A stretch of 64,000 bases of DNA, from contig NZ_PPTF01000078.1 of NCBI RefSeq assembly GCF_002902845.1, forward strand, positions 82,563 through 146,562. Direction: 5' to 3'. The position numbers and the translations under genes were made by a program. Numbering within the stretch: the stretch's first letter is position 1; each line of letters begins with the position of its first letter. This document shows positions 26,095 through 34,147 of this stretch, one piece after another. The notes below the pieces were generated by a model. It made no database searches and was not told the origin of the DNA. It was given only the letters and a program-made list of their open reading frames with translations. The stretch comes from Chromobacterium sinusclupearum (GTDB lineage Bacteria; Pseudomonadota; Gammaproteobacteria; Burkholderiales; Chromobacteriaceae).

Positions 26095-27255
26095 ATGAAT
26101 TTCGAACTGAACGAAGATCAGGTCGCCTTCCAACAAAGCGCCCGCGATTTCGCTGAGCGCGAACTGGCGCCGCACGCGGCCGAATGGGACGCCGAGTCCA
26201 TCTTCCCGCTGGACGTGATCCGCAAGAGCGGCGACATGGGCTTTCTGGGCCTCTACACGCCGGAAGCCTACGGCGGCCTGGGCCTGTCGCGGCTGGACTC
26301 CGCCATCGTGTTCGAGGAGCTGGCCGCCGGCTGCACCTCCACCGCCGCCTACCTGACCATCCACAATATGGTCAGCTGGATGATCGCCAGCTTTGGCGGC
26401 AAGGCGCTGGCCGAGCAGTGGGTGCCGAAAATGGTGACTGGCGAAGTCTTGGGCAGCTACTGTCTGACCGAGCCAGGCGCCGGCTCCGACGCCGCCTCGC
26501 TGAAAACCCGCGCCGAACGCAAGGGCGAAGTCTACGTGCTGAACGGCGGCAAGATGTTCATCTCCGGCGCCGGCAGCACTCAGGTGCTGGTGGTCATGGC
26601 CCGGACCGGCGGCCCCGGCCCCAAGGGCATTTCCGCCTTCGTGGTGCCGGCCGACGCGCCTGGCGTCAGCTACGGCAAGAAGGAAAAGAAAATGGGCTGG
26701 AACAGCCAGCCCACCCGCGCCATCACGTTCGACAACGTGGAAATCCCGGTAGCCAATCGCCTGGGCGAAGAAGGCCAGGGCTTCACCTTCGCCATGAAGG
26801 GGCTGGATGGCGGCCGCATCAATATCGCCACCTGCGCCGTCGGCACCGCCCAGGCCGCGCTGAACGCCGCGCAGCGCTATGTGCAGGAGCGCCAGCAATT
26901 CGGCCATCCGCTGGCCGAGCTGCAAACCGTGCAGTTCCGCCTGGCCGACATGCTCACCGAATTGGTGGCCGCCCGCCAGATGGTGCGCCTGGCCGCCTGG
27001 AAATTGGACAATGCCAGCGCCGACGCCACCGCCTATTGCGCGATGGCAAAGCGGCTGGCCACCGATTTGAGTTTCAATATCGCTAACAACGCGCTGCAAC
27101 TGTTCGGCGGCTACGGCTATCTGCAAGACTTCCCGCTGGAACGCCATGTGCGCGACCTGCGCGTGCACCAGATACTGGAAGGCACCAACGAGGTGATGCG
27201 GATGATAATCGCGCGCAAGATGCTGCAGGACGGCGCGCTGGAAACGCTGCGTTAA
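26095..27255 (+). CDS. acyl-CoA dehydrogenase (isobutyryl-CoA dehydrogenase candidate)
   Basis: FAD-dependent acyl-CoA dehydrogenase of 386 residues with YCLTEPGAGSDAASLKT, GGKMFISGAGS and the C-terminal QLFGGYGYLQDFPLERHVRDLR and QILEGTNEVMRMIIAR signatures. In this position, between mmsA and the hydratase/hydrolase genes, it most likely oxidises isobutyryl-CoA to methacrylyl-CoA in valine breakdown; related 2-methylbutyryl-CoA use is possible. CAGGAG precedes the ATG. The spacer on each side contains a TTCGTG-type inverted repeat. Confidence 0.92.
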   Translation: MNFELNEDQVAFQQSARDFAERELAPHAAEWDAESIFPLDVIRKSGDMGFLGLYTPEAYGGLGLSRLDSAIVFEELAAGCTSTAAYLTIHNMVSWMIASFGGKALAEQWVPKMVTGEVLGSYCLTEPGAGSDAASLKTRAERKGEVYVLNGGKMFISGAGSTQVLVVMARTGGPGPKGISAFVVPADAPGVSYGKKEKKMGWNSQPTRAITFDNVEIPVANRLGEEGQGFTFAMKGLDGGRINIATCAVGTAQAALNAAQRYVQERQQFGHPLAELQTVQFRLADMLTELVAARQMVRLAAWKLDNASADATAYCAMAKRLATDLSFNIANNALQLFGGYGYLQDFPLERHVRDLRVHQILEGTNEVMRMIIARKMLQDGALETLR

Positions 27256-27269
27256 CAGCTTATTTGGCC

Positions 27270-27378
27270 GCCACGAAAACCACGAAAGAACACGAACTAT
27301 CGCGCTTTCGGATCACGCCTCCTGCTTGCGGCCACGGCAAGAGCGGTCTCTTTCGTGTCTTTTCGTGGTTTTCGTGGC
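27270..27378. repeat. TTCGTG/CACGAA-type inverted repeat, spacer 2
   Basis: The acd-ech spacer holds the best-preserved copy: GCCACGAAAACCACGAAA (27270-27287) is a perfect 18-bp inverse of TTTCGTGGTTTTCGTGGC (27361-27378). Three CACGAA units (27272, 27281, 27291) are mirrored by three TTCGTG units (27352, 27362, 27371). The 65-nt interior contains GC-rich sequence without an ORF. A transcript could fold into a long hairpin. Confidence 0.8.
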
Positions 27379-27396
27379 AGAAGAAAAGGAATTCAG

Positions 27397-28179
27397 ATGC
27401 AAAGCTACGCCCACCTGAACGTGGAAAAACGCGGCCACACCGCCGTGGTGACGATAGACAATCCGCCGGCCAACACCTGGAACCGCGCCAGCCTGACCGC
27501 GCTGAAACAGCTGGTGGCCGATCTCAACGCCGACCGCGACATCTACGCGCTGGTCATCACCGGCCAGGGCGAGAAGTTCTTCTCAGCCGGCGCGGACCTG
27601 AATCTGTTCGCCGACGGCGACAAAAAGGTGGCCACCGAGATGACCATGCTGTTCGGCGAAGCCTTTGAGGCGCTGTCCGGCTTCCGCGGCGTCAGCATCG
27701 CCGCCATCAACGGCTACGCCATGGGCGGCGGCCTGGAGTGCGCCCTGGCCTGCGACATCCGCATCGCCGAAGAACAAAGCCAGATGGCGCTGCCGGAAGC
27801 CGGCGTCGGCCTGCTGCCTTGCGCCGGCGGCACCCAGAACCTGCCGTGGCTGGTGGGCGAAGGCTGGGCCAAGCGCATGATCCTGTGCGGCGAGCGCGTC
27901 AATGCCGCCACCGCCGAGCGCATCGGCCTGGTGGAGCAGGTGGTGGCCAAGGGCGAGGCGCTGGAAACCGCCATCAAGCTGGCCGAGGGCGTGGCCAAGC
28001 AGTCGCCGTCGTCGGTCGGCGTGTGCAAGCAGCTGGTGCAGGCCGCCCGCACCCAGCCGCCGGCCTGGAACCTGATCAAGGAACGCGAGGCCTTCATCAA
28101 GCTGTTCGACACCTACGATCAAGGCGAAGGCACGCGCGCCTTCCTGGAAAAGCGCGCGCCGAACTGGAAGAACGCCTGA
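27397..28179 (+). CDS. enoyl-CoA hydratase
   Basis: This 260-residue crotonase-fold protein has the oxyanion-hole segments KFFSAGADLNLF and INGYAMGGGLECALACD, and the catalytic glutamate stretch ALPEAGVGLLPCAGGTQNLP. In this operon it is the probable methacrylyl-CoA hydratase giving 3-hydroxyisobutyryl-CoA. The ATG at 27397 (MQSYAHLNVEK) follows AAAGGAATTCAG; an upstream in-frame start lies inside the repeat arm and is rejected. Confidence 0.92.
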   Translation: MQSYAHLNVEKRGHTAVVTIDNPPANTWNRASLTALKQLVADLNADRDIYALVITGQGEKFFSAGADLNLFADGDKKVATEMTMLFGEAFEALSGFRGVSIAAINGYAMGGGLECALACDIRIAEEQSQMALPEAGVGLLPCAGGTQNLPWLVGEGWAKRMILCGERVNAATAERIGLVEQVVAKGEALETAIKLAEGVAKQSPSSVGVCKQLVQAARTQPPAWNLIKEREAFIKLFDTYDQGEGTRAFLEKRAPNWKNA

Positions 28180-28190
28180 GCTCAAAACAC

Positions 28191-28287
28191 ATGGCCACAA
28201 ACCCCACGAAAACCGCGAAAGCGGCGAGCCGCGCCCCCGGATCAACGGCGGCGGCGGCTCGCCGCCTTCCTGCAGTCTTTCGTGGTT
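28191..28287. repeat. TTCGTG/CACGAA-type inverted repeat, spacer 3
   Basis: The ech-hibch spacer has a left arm with CCCACGAAAACCGCGAAA (28203-28220) and a right arm TCTTTCGTGGTT (28277-28288). Inside is a perfect 12-bp dyad, GCGGCGAGCCGC (28221-28232) with GCGGCTCGCCGC (28254-28265). Flanks are as in spacers 1 and 2, but with one unit per arm. Confidence 0.7.
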
Positions 28288-28313
28288 AACAACAGCCTTT
28301 CCGGAGCCTCCCC

Positions 28314-29432
28314 ATGCATGACGTGGTGCTGTTTGACGAACTACCTACCGGCGATGGCCATCGCATCGCCATCGCCACCCTCAATGCCGAAAAATCGCTG
28401 AACGCGCTGACGCTGGACATGATCCGGCTGCTGGATTCGCGCCTCACCATATGGGAGCGCGATGCAGGCATCGTCGCCGTGGTGCTGCGCGGCGCCGGCG
28501 AACGCGCCTTCTGCGCCGGCGGCGATGTGCGCAGCCTGCGCGAAAAACTGGTAGCCGAGCCGCACTACCCGCATCCGCACGCGGTGGCTTTCTTCACCGA
28601 GGAGTACACGCTCGACTACCGCATCCACCGCTACAGGAAACCCTTGATTGTATGGGGCGGCGGCATCGTCATGGGCGGCGGCCTGGGCCTGATGGCCGGC
28701 GCCAGCCACCGCGTGGTCACACCCGCCACCCGCATCGCCATGCCGGAAATCACCATCGGCCTGTACCCGGACGTGGGCGGCAGCTGGTTCCTGCAACGCA
28801 TGCCGGCGCACCTGGGCCTGTTCCTGGCCTTGACCGGCGCGCCGCTGAACGCCCACGACGCGTTGATCGCCAATCTGGCCGATCATGTGCTGGCCGCAGA
28901 CGCGTATCCGGCGCTGCTGCAAGCGCTGCAGCAGGCCGACTGGAGCGGCGACGCGCATGGCCACCCGGCGGTAGCCAGCGCGCTGCTGAACCAGCTGGAA
29001 GGCCAGTTGGGCGATGCCCTGCCCGCCTCCAACGTCGAACGCAATCTTCTGGCGGTGCACCGGCTGATGAACAAGGGCGACTTGGCCGCCGTCGCCGCCG
29101 CGCTGACTCAAACGGCGTTCGAAGACCCGTGGCTCGCCGACGCCGCCAAGAATTTCGCCCATGGCTGCCCCACCTCCGCCGCCGTCAGCTGGGAAATCCT
29201 GAACCGCTCCAAACACATGTCGCTGGCCGAGGCCTTGCGGATGGAGCTGGTGCTGTCGGTCAACTTTTGCGCGCGTTCTGATTTCCCGGAAGGCGTGCGC
29301 GCGCTGCTGGTGGACAAGGACCGCAATCCGCATTGGAGCCGCCAGTTGCCGGACATCGACCAGGCCTGGGTGGATGGGCACTTCGAATCGCCATGGCGCG
29401 ATGGGGACCACCCCCTGGCCGCGCTGAAATAA
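28314..29432 (+). CDS. 3-hydroxyisobutyryl-CoA hydrolase
   Basis: A 372-residue crotonase-superfamily hydrolase with the longer HIBCH-type C-terminus. Marker segments are ERAFCAGGDVRSL, GIVMGGGLGLMAGASHRV and MPEITIGLYPDVGGSWFL; the last carries the family's catalytic acidic residues. It releases free 3-hydroxyisobutyrate from its CoA ester, the step between hydratase and mmsB in valine degradation. It has a CCGGAGCC ribosome site. The late motifs FCARSDFPEGVRALLVDKDRNP distinguish HIBCH from simple hydratases. Confidence 0.93.
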   Translation: MHDVVLFDELPTGDGHRIAIATLNAEKSLNALTLDMIRLLDSRLTIWERDAGIVAVVLRGAGERAFCAGGDVRSLREKLVAEPHYPHPHAVAFFTEEYTLDYRIHRYRKPLIVWGGGIVMGGGLGLMAGASHRVVTPATRIAMPEITIGLYPDVGGSWFLQRMPAHLGLFLALTGAPLNAHDALIANLADHVLAADAYPALLQALQQADWSGDAHGHPAVASALLNQLEGQLGDALPASNVERNLLAVHRLMNKGDLAAVAAALTQTAFEDPWLADAAKNFAHGCPTSAAVSWEILNRSKHMSLAEALRMELVLSVNFCARSDFPEGVRALLVDKDRNPHWSRQLPDIDQAWVDGHFESPWRDGDHPLAALK

Positions 29433-29462
29433 AACAAACAGAACCAAACAGAGGAGAGCAGC

Positions 29463-30353
29463 ATGGAAAACATCGCCTTCATCGGCCTGGGCAATATGGG
29501 CGGCCCGATGGCCGTCAACCTGCTGAACAAGGGCTTCAAGGTCGACGCCTTCGACCTGTCGCCCGAAGCCTTGTCCAAGGTAGCCGCGGCCGGTGGCCGG
29601 GCCGCTTCCAGCGCCACCGACGCGGCCAAGGACGCGGGGGTGGTGATCTCCATGCTGCCTGCAGGCAAACATGTAGCCAGCCTGTACCTGGGCGATGAAG
29701 GCCTGTTCGCCAAGCTGCCCAAGGGCACGCTGATCATAGACTGCAGCACCATAGACGCCGGCACGGCGCGCCAAGTGGCGGAAGCCGCGCAAGCGCGCGG
29801 CCTGTCCATGCTGGACGCGCCGGTGTCCGGCGGCACCGCTGGCGCGGCGGCCGGCACCCTGACCTTCATCGTCGGCGGCGCGGCGGATGACCTTTCCCGC
29901 GCCCGCCCGGTGCTGGAAGCGATGGGCAAGAACATCTTCCACGCCGGCGGCGCCGGCGCCGGCCAGACCGCCAAGATCTGCAACAACATGCTGCTGGGCA
30001 TCCTGATGGCAGGCACCGCAGAGGCGCTGGCCCTGGGGGTGAAAAACGGTCTGGACCCGAAAGTCTTGTCCGAAATCATCAGCAAAAGCTCCGGCCGCAA
30101 CTGGGCTACCGAACTCTACAACCCCTGGCCCGGCGTGATGGAAAATGCCCCGGCCAGCCGCAACTACGCCGGCGGCTTCATGTCCGAGCTGATGCTGAAG
30201 GACCTGGGGCTGGCCGAGGAAACCGCGCTGCAAAGTCATGCCGCCAATCCGCTGGGCGCGCTGGCGCGCAATCTGTATGAAGAGCATGTGCATCAGGGCC
30301 ATGGCAAGCTGGACTTCTCCAGCATCGTCAAATACTTTCATACGGTGAATTGA
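29463..30353 (+). CDS. mmsB: 3-hydroxyisobutyrate dehydrogenase
   Basis: NAD-dependent beta-hydroxyacid dehydrogenase of 296 residues. FIGLGNMGGPMAVNLL is the dinucleotide fold, LDAPVSGGTAGAAAGTLTF the substrate-binding signature, and GQTAKICNNMLLG carries the catalytic lysine. It oxidises 3-hydroxyisobutyrate to methylmalonate semialdehyde, the substrate of mmsA in the same operon. AGAGGAGAG precedes the ATG. Last gene of the valine operon. Confidence 0.95.
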   Translation: MENIAFIGLGNMGGPMAVNLLNKGFKVDAFDLSPEALSKVAAAGGRAASSATDAAKDAGVVISMLPAGKHVASLYLGDEGLFAKLPKGTLIIDCSTIDAGTARQVAEAAQARGLSMLDAPVSGGTAGAAAGTLTFIVGGAADDLSRARPVLEAMGKNIFHAGGAGAGQTAKICNNMLLGILMAGTAEALALGVKNGLDPKVLSEIISKSSGRNWATELYNPWPGVMENAPASRNYAGGFMSELMLKDLGLAEETALQSHAANPLGALARNLYEEHVHQGHGKLDFSSIVKYFHTVN

Positions 30354-30381
30354 ACAGGTCAAGACCATCACCCCAACACAT

Positions 30382-30447
30382 ATGACATGTGATAAATTTG
30401 TCATTGTGTCTTTCCAACGGGAGGCCGCGTCAGCAGCCTCCCGTTGG
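30382..30447. promoter_or_regulatory. dyad and 12-bp hairpin between mmsB and the S9 peptidase gene
   Basis: ATGACA (30382-30387) is inverted as TGTCAT (30399-30404) with an 11-nt AT-rich spacer, a possible operator. CCAACGGGAGGC (30414-30425) and GCCTCCCGTTGG (30436-30447) then form a perfect 12-bp stem with a 10-nt loop but no T-run, so termination is uncertain. Confidence 0.5.
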
Positions 30448-30496
30448 CGCTTGATGAACGGACAATCACCACAACAAGATGTCTACAAGGATGACC

Positions 30497-33019
30497 ATGT
30501 TTCCATTGCACGCTCTGAAGGGCATCGCCGCCGCCACGCTGGCGGCCTGCGCCATGCTGCCCGCCGCCGCATCCGCTGCCGGTTATCAGCAACCGCCGGC
30601 CAACATCCTCAAAGTGATGCGCGCGCCGTCGCTGCCCGGCCCCAGCATCAGCCCCACCAAGGACAACATGCTGCTGGTTGCCTGGCAGGAGTATCCATCC
30701 ATCGCCCGCGTGGCCGCGCCTTACCTTAAACTGGCAGGCACCCGCGTCGAGCCAGCCAATCGCAGCAAGCACGACACGCCAGGCGGCTACGGCATCGCGC
30801 CGTGCGCCGAAAGCTTCAAGCTGGTGGCCATTCCCGGCGGCAAGGAAACGCCGATCGCGCTGCCGGCCGGCGCCTGCCCGGATGCGCCGATCTGGTCGGC
30901 CGACGGCAAACGCTTCGCCTTCGCCAACACCACCCAAAATGCGGTAGAAGTCTGGGTGGGCGATGTCGCGAGCGGCCAGATCCGCAAGATCCCCGGCATC
31001 CGCCTGAACCCGATGCTCAACGATGAACTGCAATGGATGCCGGACCAGAAAACCTTGCTGGTCAAGGCCGTGCCGGCCAAACTGGGACCGCCGCCGGTGA
31101 AGGATGCGGGCCCGGAAGGCCCCAATGTGCAGGAAGCCGATGGCGAAAAGGGCCAGAGCAGCACCTATGAAACCCGCGATACGCTGAACAGCCCGCACGA
31201 CGAAGCGCTGTTCGACTACTATGCCGCCTCGCAGCTGCTGCTGGTGGACGCCGCCAGCGGCAAAGCCACTCCGCTTGGCCAAGCGGCCCTGTACGATGGC
31301 GTGGCGCCGGCGCCGGACGGCAAGCACATCCTGGTCAGCAGCGTGCGCAAGCCTTATTCCTACGTCACCACTTACGAACGCTTCCCGCATGAAGTGCAGG
31401 TATGGAATATTTCCAAGCCTGGCCGCATCGCCATCCATACCGTCGCCTCCCTGCCGCTGGCCGACCGCGTGCCGGTGCATGGCGAACCGCTTGGCCCGCG
31501 CGATTTCTTCTGGCGCGCCACCGAGCCGGCCACCCTGCTTTGGGCCGAGGCGCTGGATGGCGGCGACTGGCAGAACACCGTGCCGGCGCGCGACAAGGTG
31601 ATGATGCAAAAAGCGCCGTTCACCGCCGCGCCGGTGGAAATCCTGCGCACCACTCAGCGCTTCGCCGGCATAGACTGGACCGAGCGCGCCGACACCGCGC
31701 TGGTGCATGAGATCGATCTGAACAAACACTGGCGGCAGACCCGCATCGTCAACATCGATGATGCGAAACAGGCTGGCAAACTGCTGTGGGACATGTCCTT
31801 CGACAACAAGTACGCCGATCCGGGCAGCCCGGTGCACCGCACCCTGGCCAATGGCGAACGGGTGATCCAGCTGGAAGGCGACGCCATCTATCTGGCCGGC
31901 GCCGGTGCCTCCCCGCAAGGCAACCGTCCCTTCCTAGACAAGCTGAACCTGAAAACCGGAGAAAGCCAGCGCCTGTTCCGCAGCGACAAATCCGCCTATG
32001 AGCGCTTCATCGGCCTGTCCGGTCAAAGCGGCAGCTTCCTGACCTGGCGCCAGACGCCGACCGAAGCGCCCAACGCCTTCCTGCGCAAACTGGGCAGCCC
32101 CATCAGCGCCGACAAGGGCGAAGCCGTTTTCTCGTCCACGCCGGCCGTGGTCACCCACATCGTCGACCCAACGCCGGAACTGCGCCAGATCAAGAAGCGG
32201 CTGGTCAAATACAAGCGCGCCGACGGGCTGGAACTGTCGTTCACGCTGTATACGCCGCCTGGCTACAAGGAAGGCACCCGCATCCCGGCCATCCTCAACG
32301 CCTACCCGCTGGACTACGCCGACGCCGCCAGCGCCGGCCAGGTCAGCGGTTCGCAGCAGACTTTCACCCGCCTGTACCAGTACAAATACCTGCTGCTGGC
32401 CGGCTACGCCATCATCGACCAGGCCTCGTTTCCGGTGGTGGGCGACCCCAAGGCCGCCTACGACAGCTATTTGGACCAGCTGAAGATGGATGCCGAGGCC
32501 GCCGTGAATGAGGCGGTAAAACTGGGCGTAGTCGATCCGGACCGCGTGGCCGTCACCGGCCACAGCCACGGCGCGCTGATGACGGCCAACCTGCTGGCGC
32601 ATACCGACCTGTTCCGCGCCGGCGCGGCCACCAGCGGCTCGTACAACAAGACGCTGACGCCGTTTGGCTTCCAGAGCGAGCGCCGTTCGGTATGGGAAGC
32701 GCCGGATGTCTACCGCAAAGTGTCCACCTTCTTCTACGCCGACAAGCTGAAGACGCCGATTCTGATCGTCCACGGCACCGACGACGCCAACCCCGGCACC
32801 ACGCCGCTGCAGGCCTCCAAGTTCTTCGAGGCCATCCGCGGCAATGGCGGCACCACCCGGCTGGTGATGCTGCCGCACGAGCCGCACTGGTACGCCGCGC
32901 GCGAATCCAACGAGCAACTGGTGTACGAAATGCTCAACTGGTTCGACAAGTACGTGAAAAACGCCCCGCCGCGCGCACAGAAGACCGCGCAAGCCGGACA
33001 GCCGTCACCGCAGCCCTGA
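30497..33019 (+). CDS. secreted S9 family prolyl-oligopeptidase-like peptidase
   Basis: About 840 residues. After a signal peptide (MFPLHALKGIAAATLAACAMLPAAASA) comes a beta-propeller-like region of roughly 560 residues and a C-terminal alpha/beta-hydrolase domain with the nucleophile in GHSHGALMTANLL, aspartate in HGTDDANPGTTP and histidine in EPHWYAARES. This arrangement matches S9 enzymes of the glutamyl-endopeptidase/acylaminoacyl-peptidase branch. It should act in the periplasm or outside. The frame has ATGs at 30479, 30491 and 30497; 30497 is preferred as only it has a good ribosome site (AAGG, 6 nt away). Its end is followed by two hairpins before the convergent GNAT gene. Confidence 0.88.
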   Translation: MFPLHALKGIAAATLAACAMLPAAASAAGYQQPPANILKVMRAPSLPGPSISPTKDNMLLVAWQEYPSIARVAAPYLKLAGTRVEPANRSKHDTPGGYGIAPCAESFKLVAIPGGKETPIALPAGACPDAPIWSADGKRFAFANTTQNAVEVWVGDVASGQIRKIPGIRLNPMLNDELQWMPDQKTLLVKAVPAKLGPPPVKDAGPEGPNVQEADGEKGQSSTYETRDTLNSPHDEALFDYYAASQLLLVDAASGKATPLGQAALYDGVAPAPDGKHILVSSVRKPYSYVTTYERFPHEVQVWNISKPGRIAIHTVASLPLADRVPVHGEPLGPRDFFWRATEPATLLWAEALDGGDWQNTVPARDKVMMQKAPFTAAPVEILRTTQRFAGIDWTERADTALVHEIDLNKHWRQTRIVNIDDAKQAGKLLWDMSFDNKYADPGSPVHRTLANGERVIQLEGDAIYLAGAGASPQGNRPFLDKLNLKTGESQRLFRSDKSAYERFIGLSGQSGSFLTWRQTPTEAPNAFLRKLGSPISADKGEAVFSSTPAVVTHIVDPTPELRQIKKRLVKYKRADGLELSFTLYTPPGYKEGTRIPAILNAYPLDYADAASAGQVSGSQQTFTRLYQYKYLLLAGYAIIDQASFPVVGDPKAAYDSYLDQLKMDAEAAVNEAVKLGVVDPDRVAVTGHSHGALMTANLLAHTDLFRAGAATSGSYNKTLTPFGFQSERRSVWEAPDVYRKVSTFFYADKLKTPILIVHGTDDANPGTTPLQASKFFEAIRGNGGTTRLVMLPHEPHWYAARESNEQLVYEMLNWFDKYVKNAPPRAQKTAQAGQPSPQP

Positions 33020-33025
33020 TGAACA

Positions 33026-33050
33026 CGCGTCCCGGCAATCCCGGGACGCG
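33026..33050. terminator. hairpin after the S9 peptidase gene
   Basis: CGCGTCCCGG (33026-33035) and CCGGGACGCG (33041-33050) form a perfect 10-bp stem with a 5-nt loop 6 nt after the stop. There is no clear T-run, so it may protect the 3' end as much as terminate. Confidence 0.55.
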
Positions 33051-33073
33051 CCGTTCCGCGCAAAGCCGCAGAC

Positions 33074-33114
33074 AAACGGATTGCCGCCGGCTCACGCCCG
33101 GCCGCAATCCGTTT
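33074..33114. terminator. hairpin between convergent peptidase and GNAT genes
   Basis: AAACGGATTGC (33074-33084) and GCAATCCGTTT (33104-33114) form a perfect 11-bp stem with further GC pairing inside. On either strand the stem ends in GTTT, consistent with a weak bidirectional terminator. Confidence 0.6.
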
Positions 33115-33152
33115 CATTCCCACCCGCGCGAATCTCGCGCATCGCTCAACCC

Positions 33153-33704
33153 TCAAGCGAAACGAACCAGCTCGACATCGTCGACCAAGCGTCCGCCCAC
33201 GGTATCGTTATCCGGCAACACCCGGCCCCGGACAAAACCGGCTCACTCCAGCACACGTATCGAAGCCTCATTGCCCACCGTCACGGTGGCCCGTTGCTCA
33301 TATACCCCATGCAATACCAGATGATGCGCCAAAGCCGAGACCGCCTCGCTGGCATGGCCTTGCCCCCAGTAATCCGGGGCAAACCAATAGCCGACATTGC
33401 TGGCGATGCCATCGGCGCGGACATCGGCATCCATCTTGCCGAGCCATGCGCCGTCCTCCAACCGCCTCACCGCCCATCCGAACCCATACTCATCAGGCTC
33501 GCCCGCCGCTTTAAACGGCAGATCGCGCCAGGCTTTTGCCAGCGCTTCGATAGACGCCGGCCGCCGCATCGATATCCAGTCGTAGATGCGCGGATGCTGG
33601 AACAAGGGAAACAATGCCGTCGCATGCTCCGCCTGCAAAGGTTCCAGGCAAAGTCGTTCGCTTAGGACAGCCGTGCCGATTGCCGAAATATCCAGTTGTT
33701 GCAT
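33153..33704 (-). pseudogene. GNAT N-acetyltransferase interrupted by an in-frame TGA
   Basis: From the ATG at 33704 (AGGAAG, 5 nt away) the frame encodes a GNAT protein: MQQLDISAIGTAVL, then SERLCLEPL, GYWFAPDYWGQGHASEAV (acetyl-CoA loop) and VTVGNEASIRVLE. At 33243-33245 there is TGA exactly where homologues have a residue of the RVLEKxGF motif. Reading through, the same frame continues AGFVRGRVLPDNDTVGGRLV to DDVELVRFA and a TGA at 33153. The complete length would be 184 codons, normal for RimJ/RimL-type enzymes. So a single nonsense change seems to have removed the last 29 residues; the truncated protein may be inactive. The substrate is unknown. Confidence 0.75.
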
Positions 33705-33925
33705 ACAAACTTCCTGATTGAGATTCACGCGCCAAGCGCCAGCCAAACTACCCGCAGCCATGACCATGCCGCCCGACACGGGAAAACAGCTGGCAGGCTA
33801 GCGCGAGGAGATGCATAGGGAAAATGCGCCTGACGAGCAGGCTTAAGTCACCGCGCGGATGCGGTGGAAGAGGAAGAGCGGGGAGCGGCTGCCTGACGGC
33901 GCCGATTACAACTGAAGAAAATGCT

Positions 33926-33994
33926 TTAAGCGAAAATCCATTGAAACACCGCCCCGCCGCCTGGCTCCTGCGCATAAAGATTGAATTGGCTCAT
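33926..33994 (-). CDS. possible 22-residue small protein
   Basis: In the 443-nt gap between the GNAT start and accD end, a short minus-strand ORF reads MSQFNLYAQEPGGGAVFQWI FA with AGGAG 9 nt before its ATG. No family known to me. Composition is unlike the random arginine/alanine-rich translations of this genome, but the length is too short for confidence. The rest of the gap shows only the accD terminator. Confidence 0.2.
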   Translation of the reverse strand: MSQFNLYAQEPGGGAVFQWIFA

Positions 33995-34083
33995 CGGCTG
34001 GACTCCTCATGATGATTGAATGATGAAATCATGCCATATGGAATTCAAGTCGTCATGACAATCCAGAGGTCGGGCGTGCACGG

Positions 34084-34122
34084 CAAGCAAAAGCCCGCCG
34101 CGTCATGTGACGGAGCGGGCTT
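34084..34122 (-). terminator. intrinsic terminator after accD
   Basis: AAGCCCGC (34091-34098) pairs with GCGGGCTT (34115-34122), and inside CGTCA pairs with TGACG. On the minus strand the stem runs into TTTTGCTTG. It lies 26 nt beyond the accD stop. Confidence 0.7.
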
Positions 34123-34147
34123 GGAATCCGATAAGAGAGCGTCGCCG

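Noticed and set aside
24484..27168. Long minus-strand ORFs across mmsA and the acyl-CoA dehydrogenase
   Set aside because: Shadows of strong plus-strand enzymes; they run through intergenic repeats without start or function.
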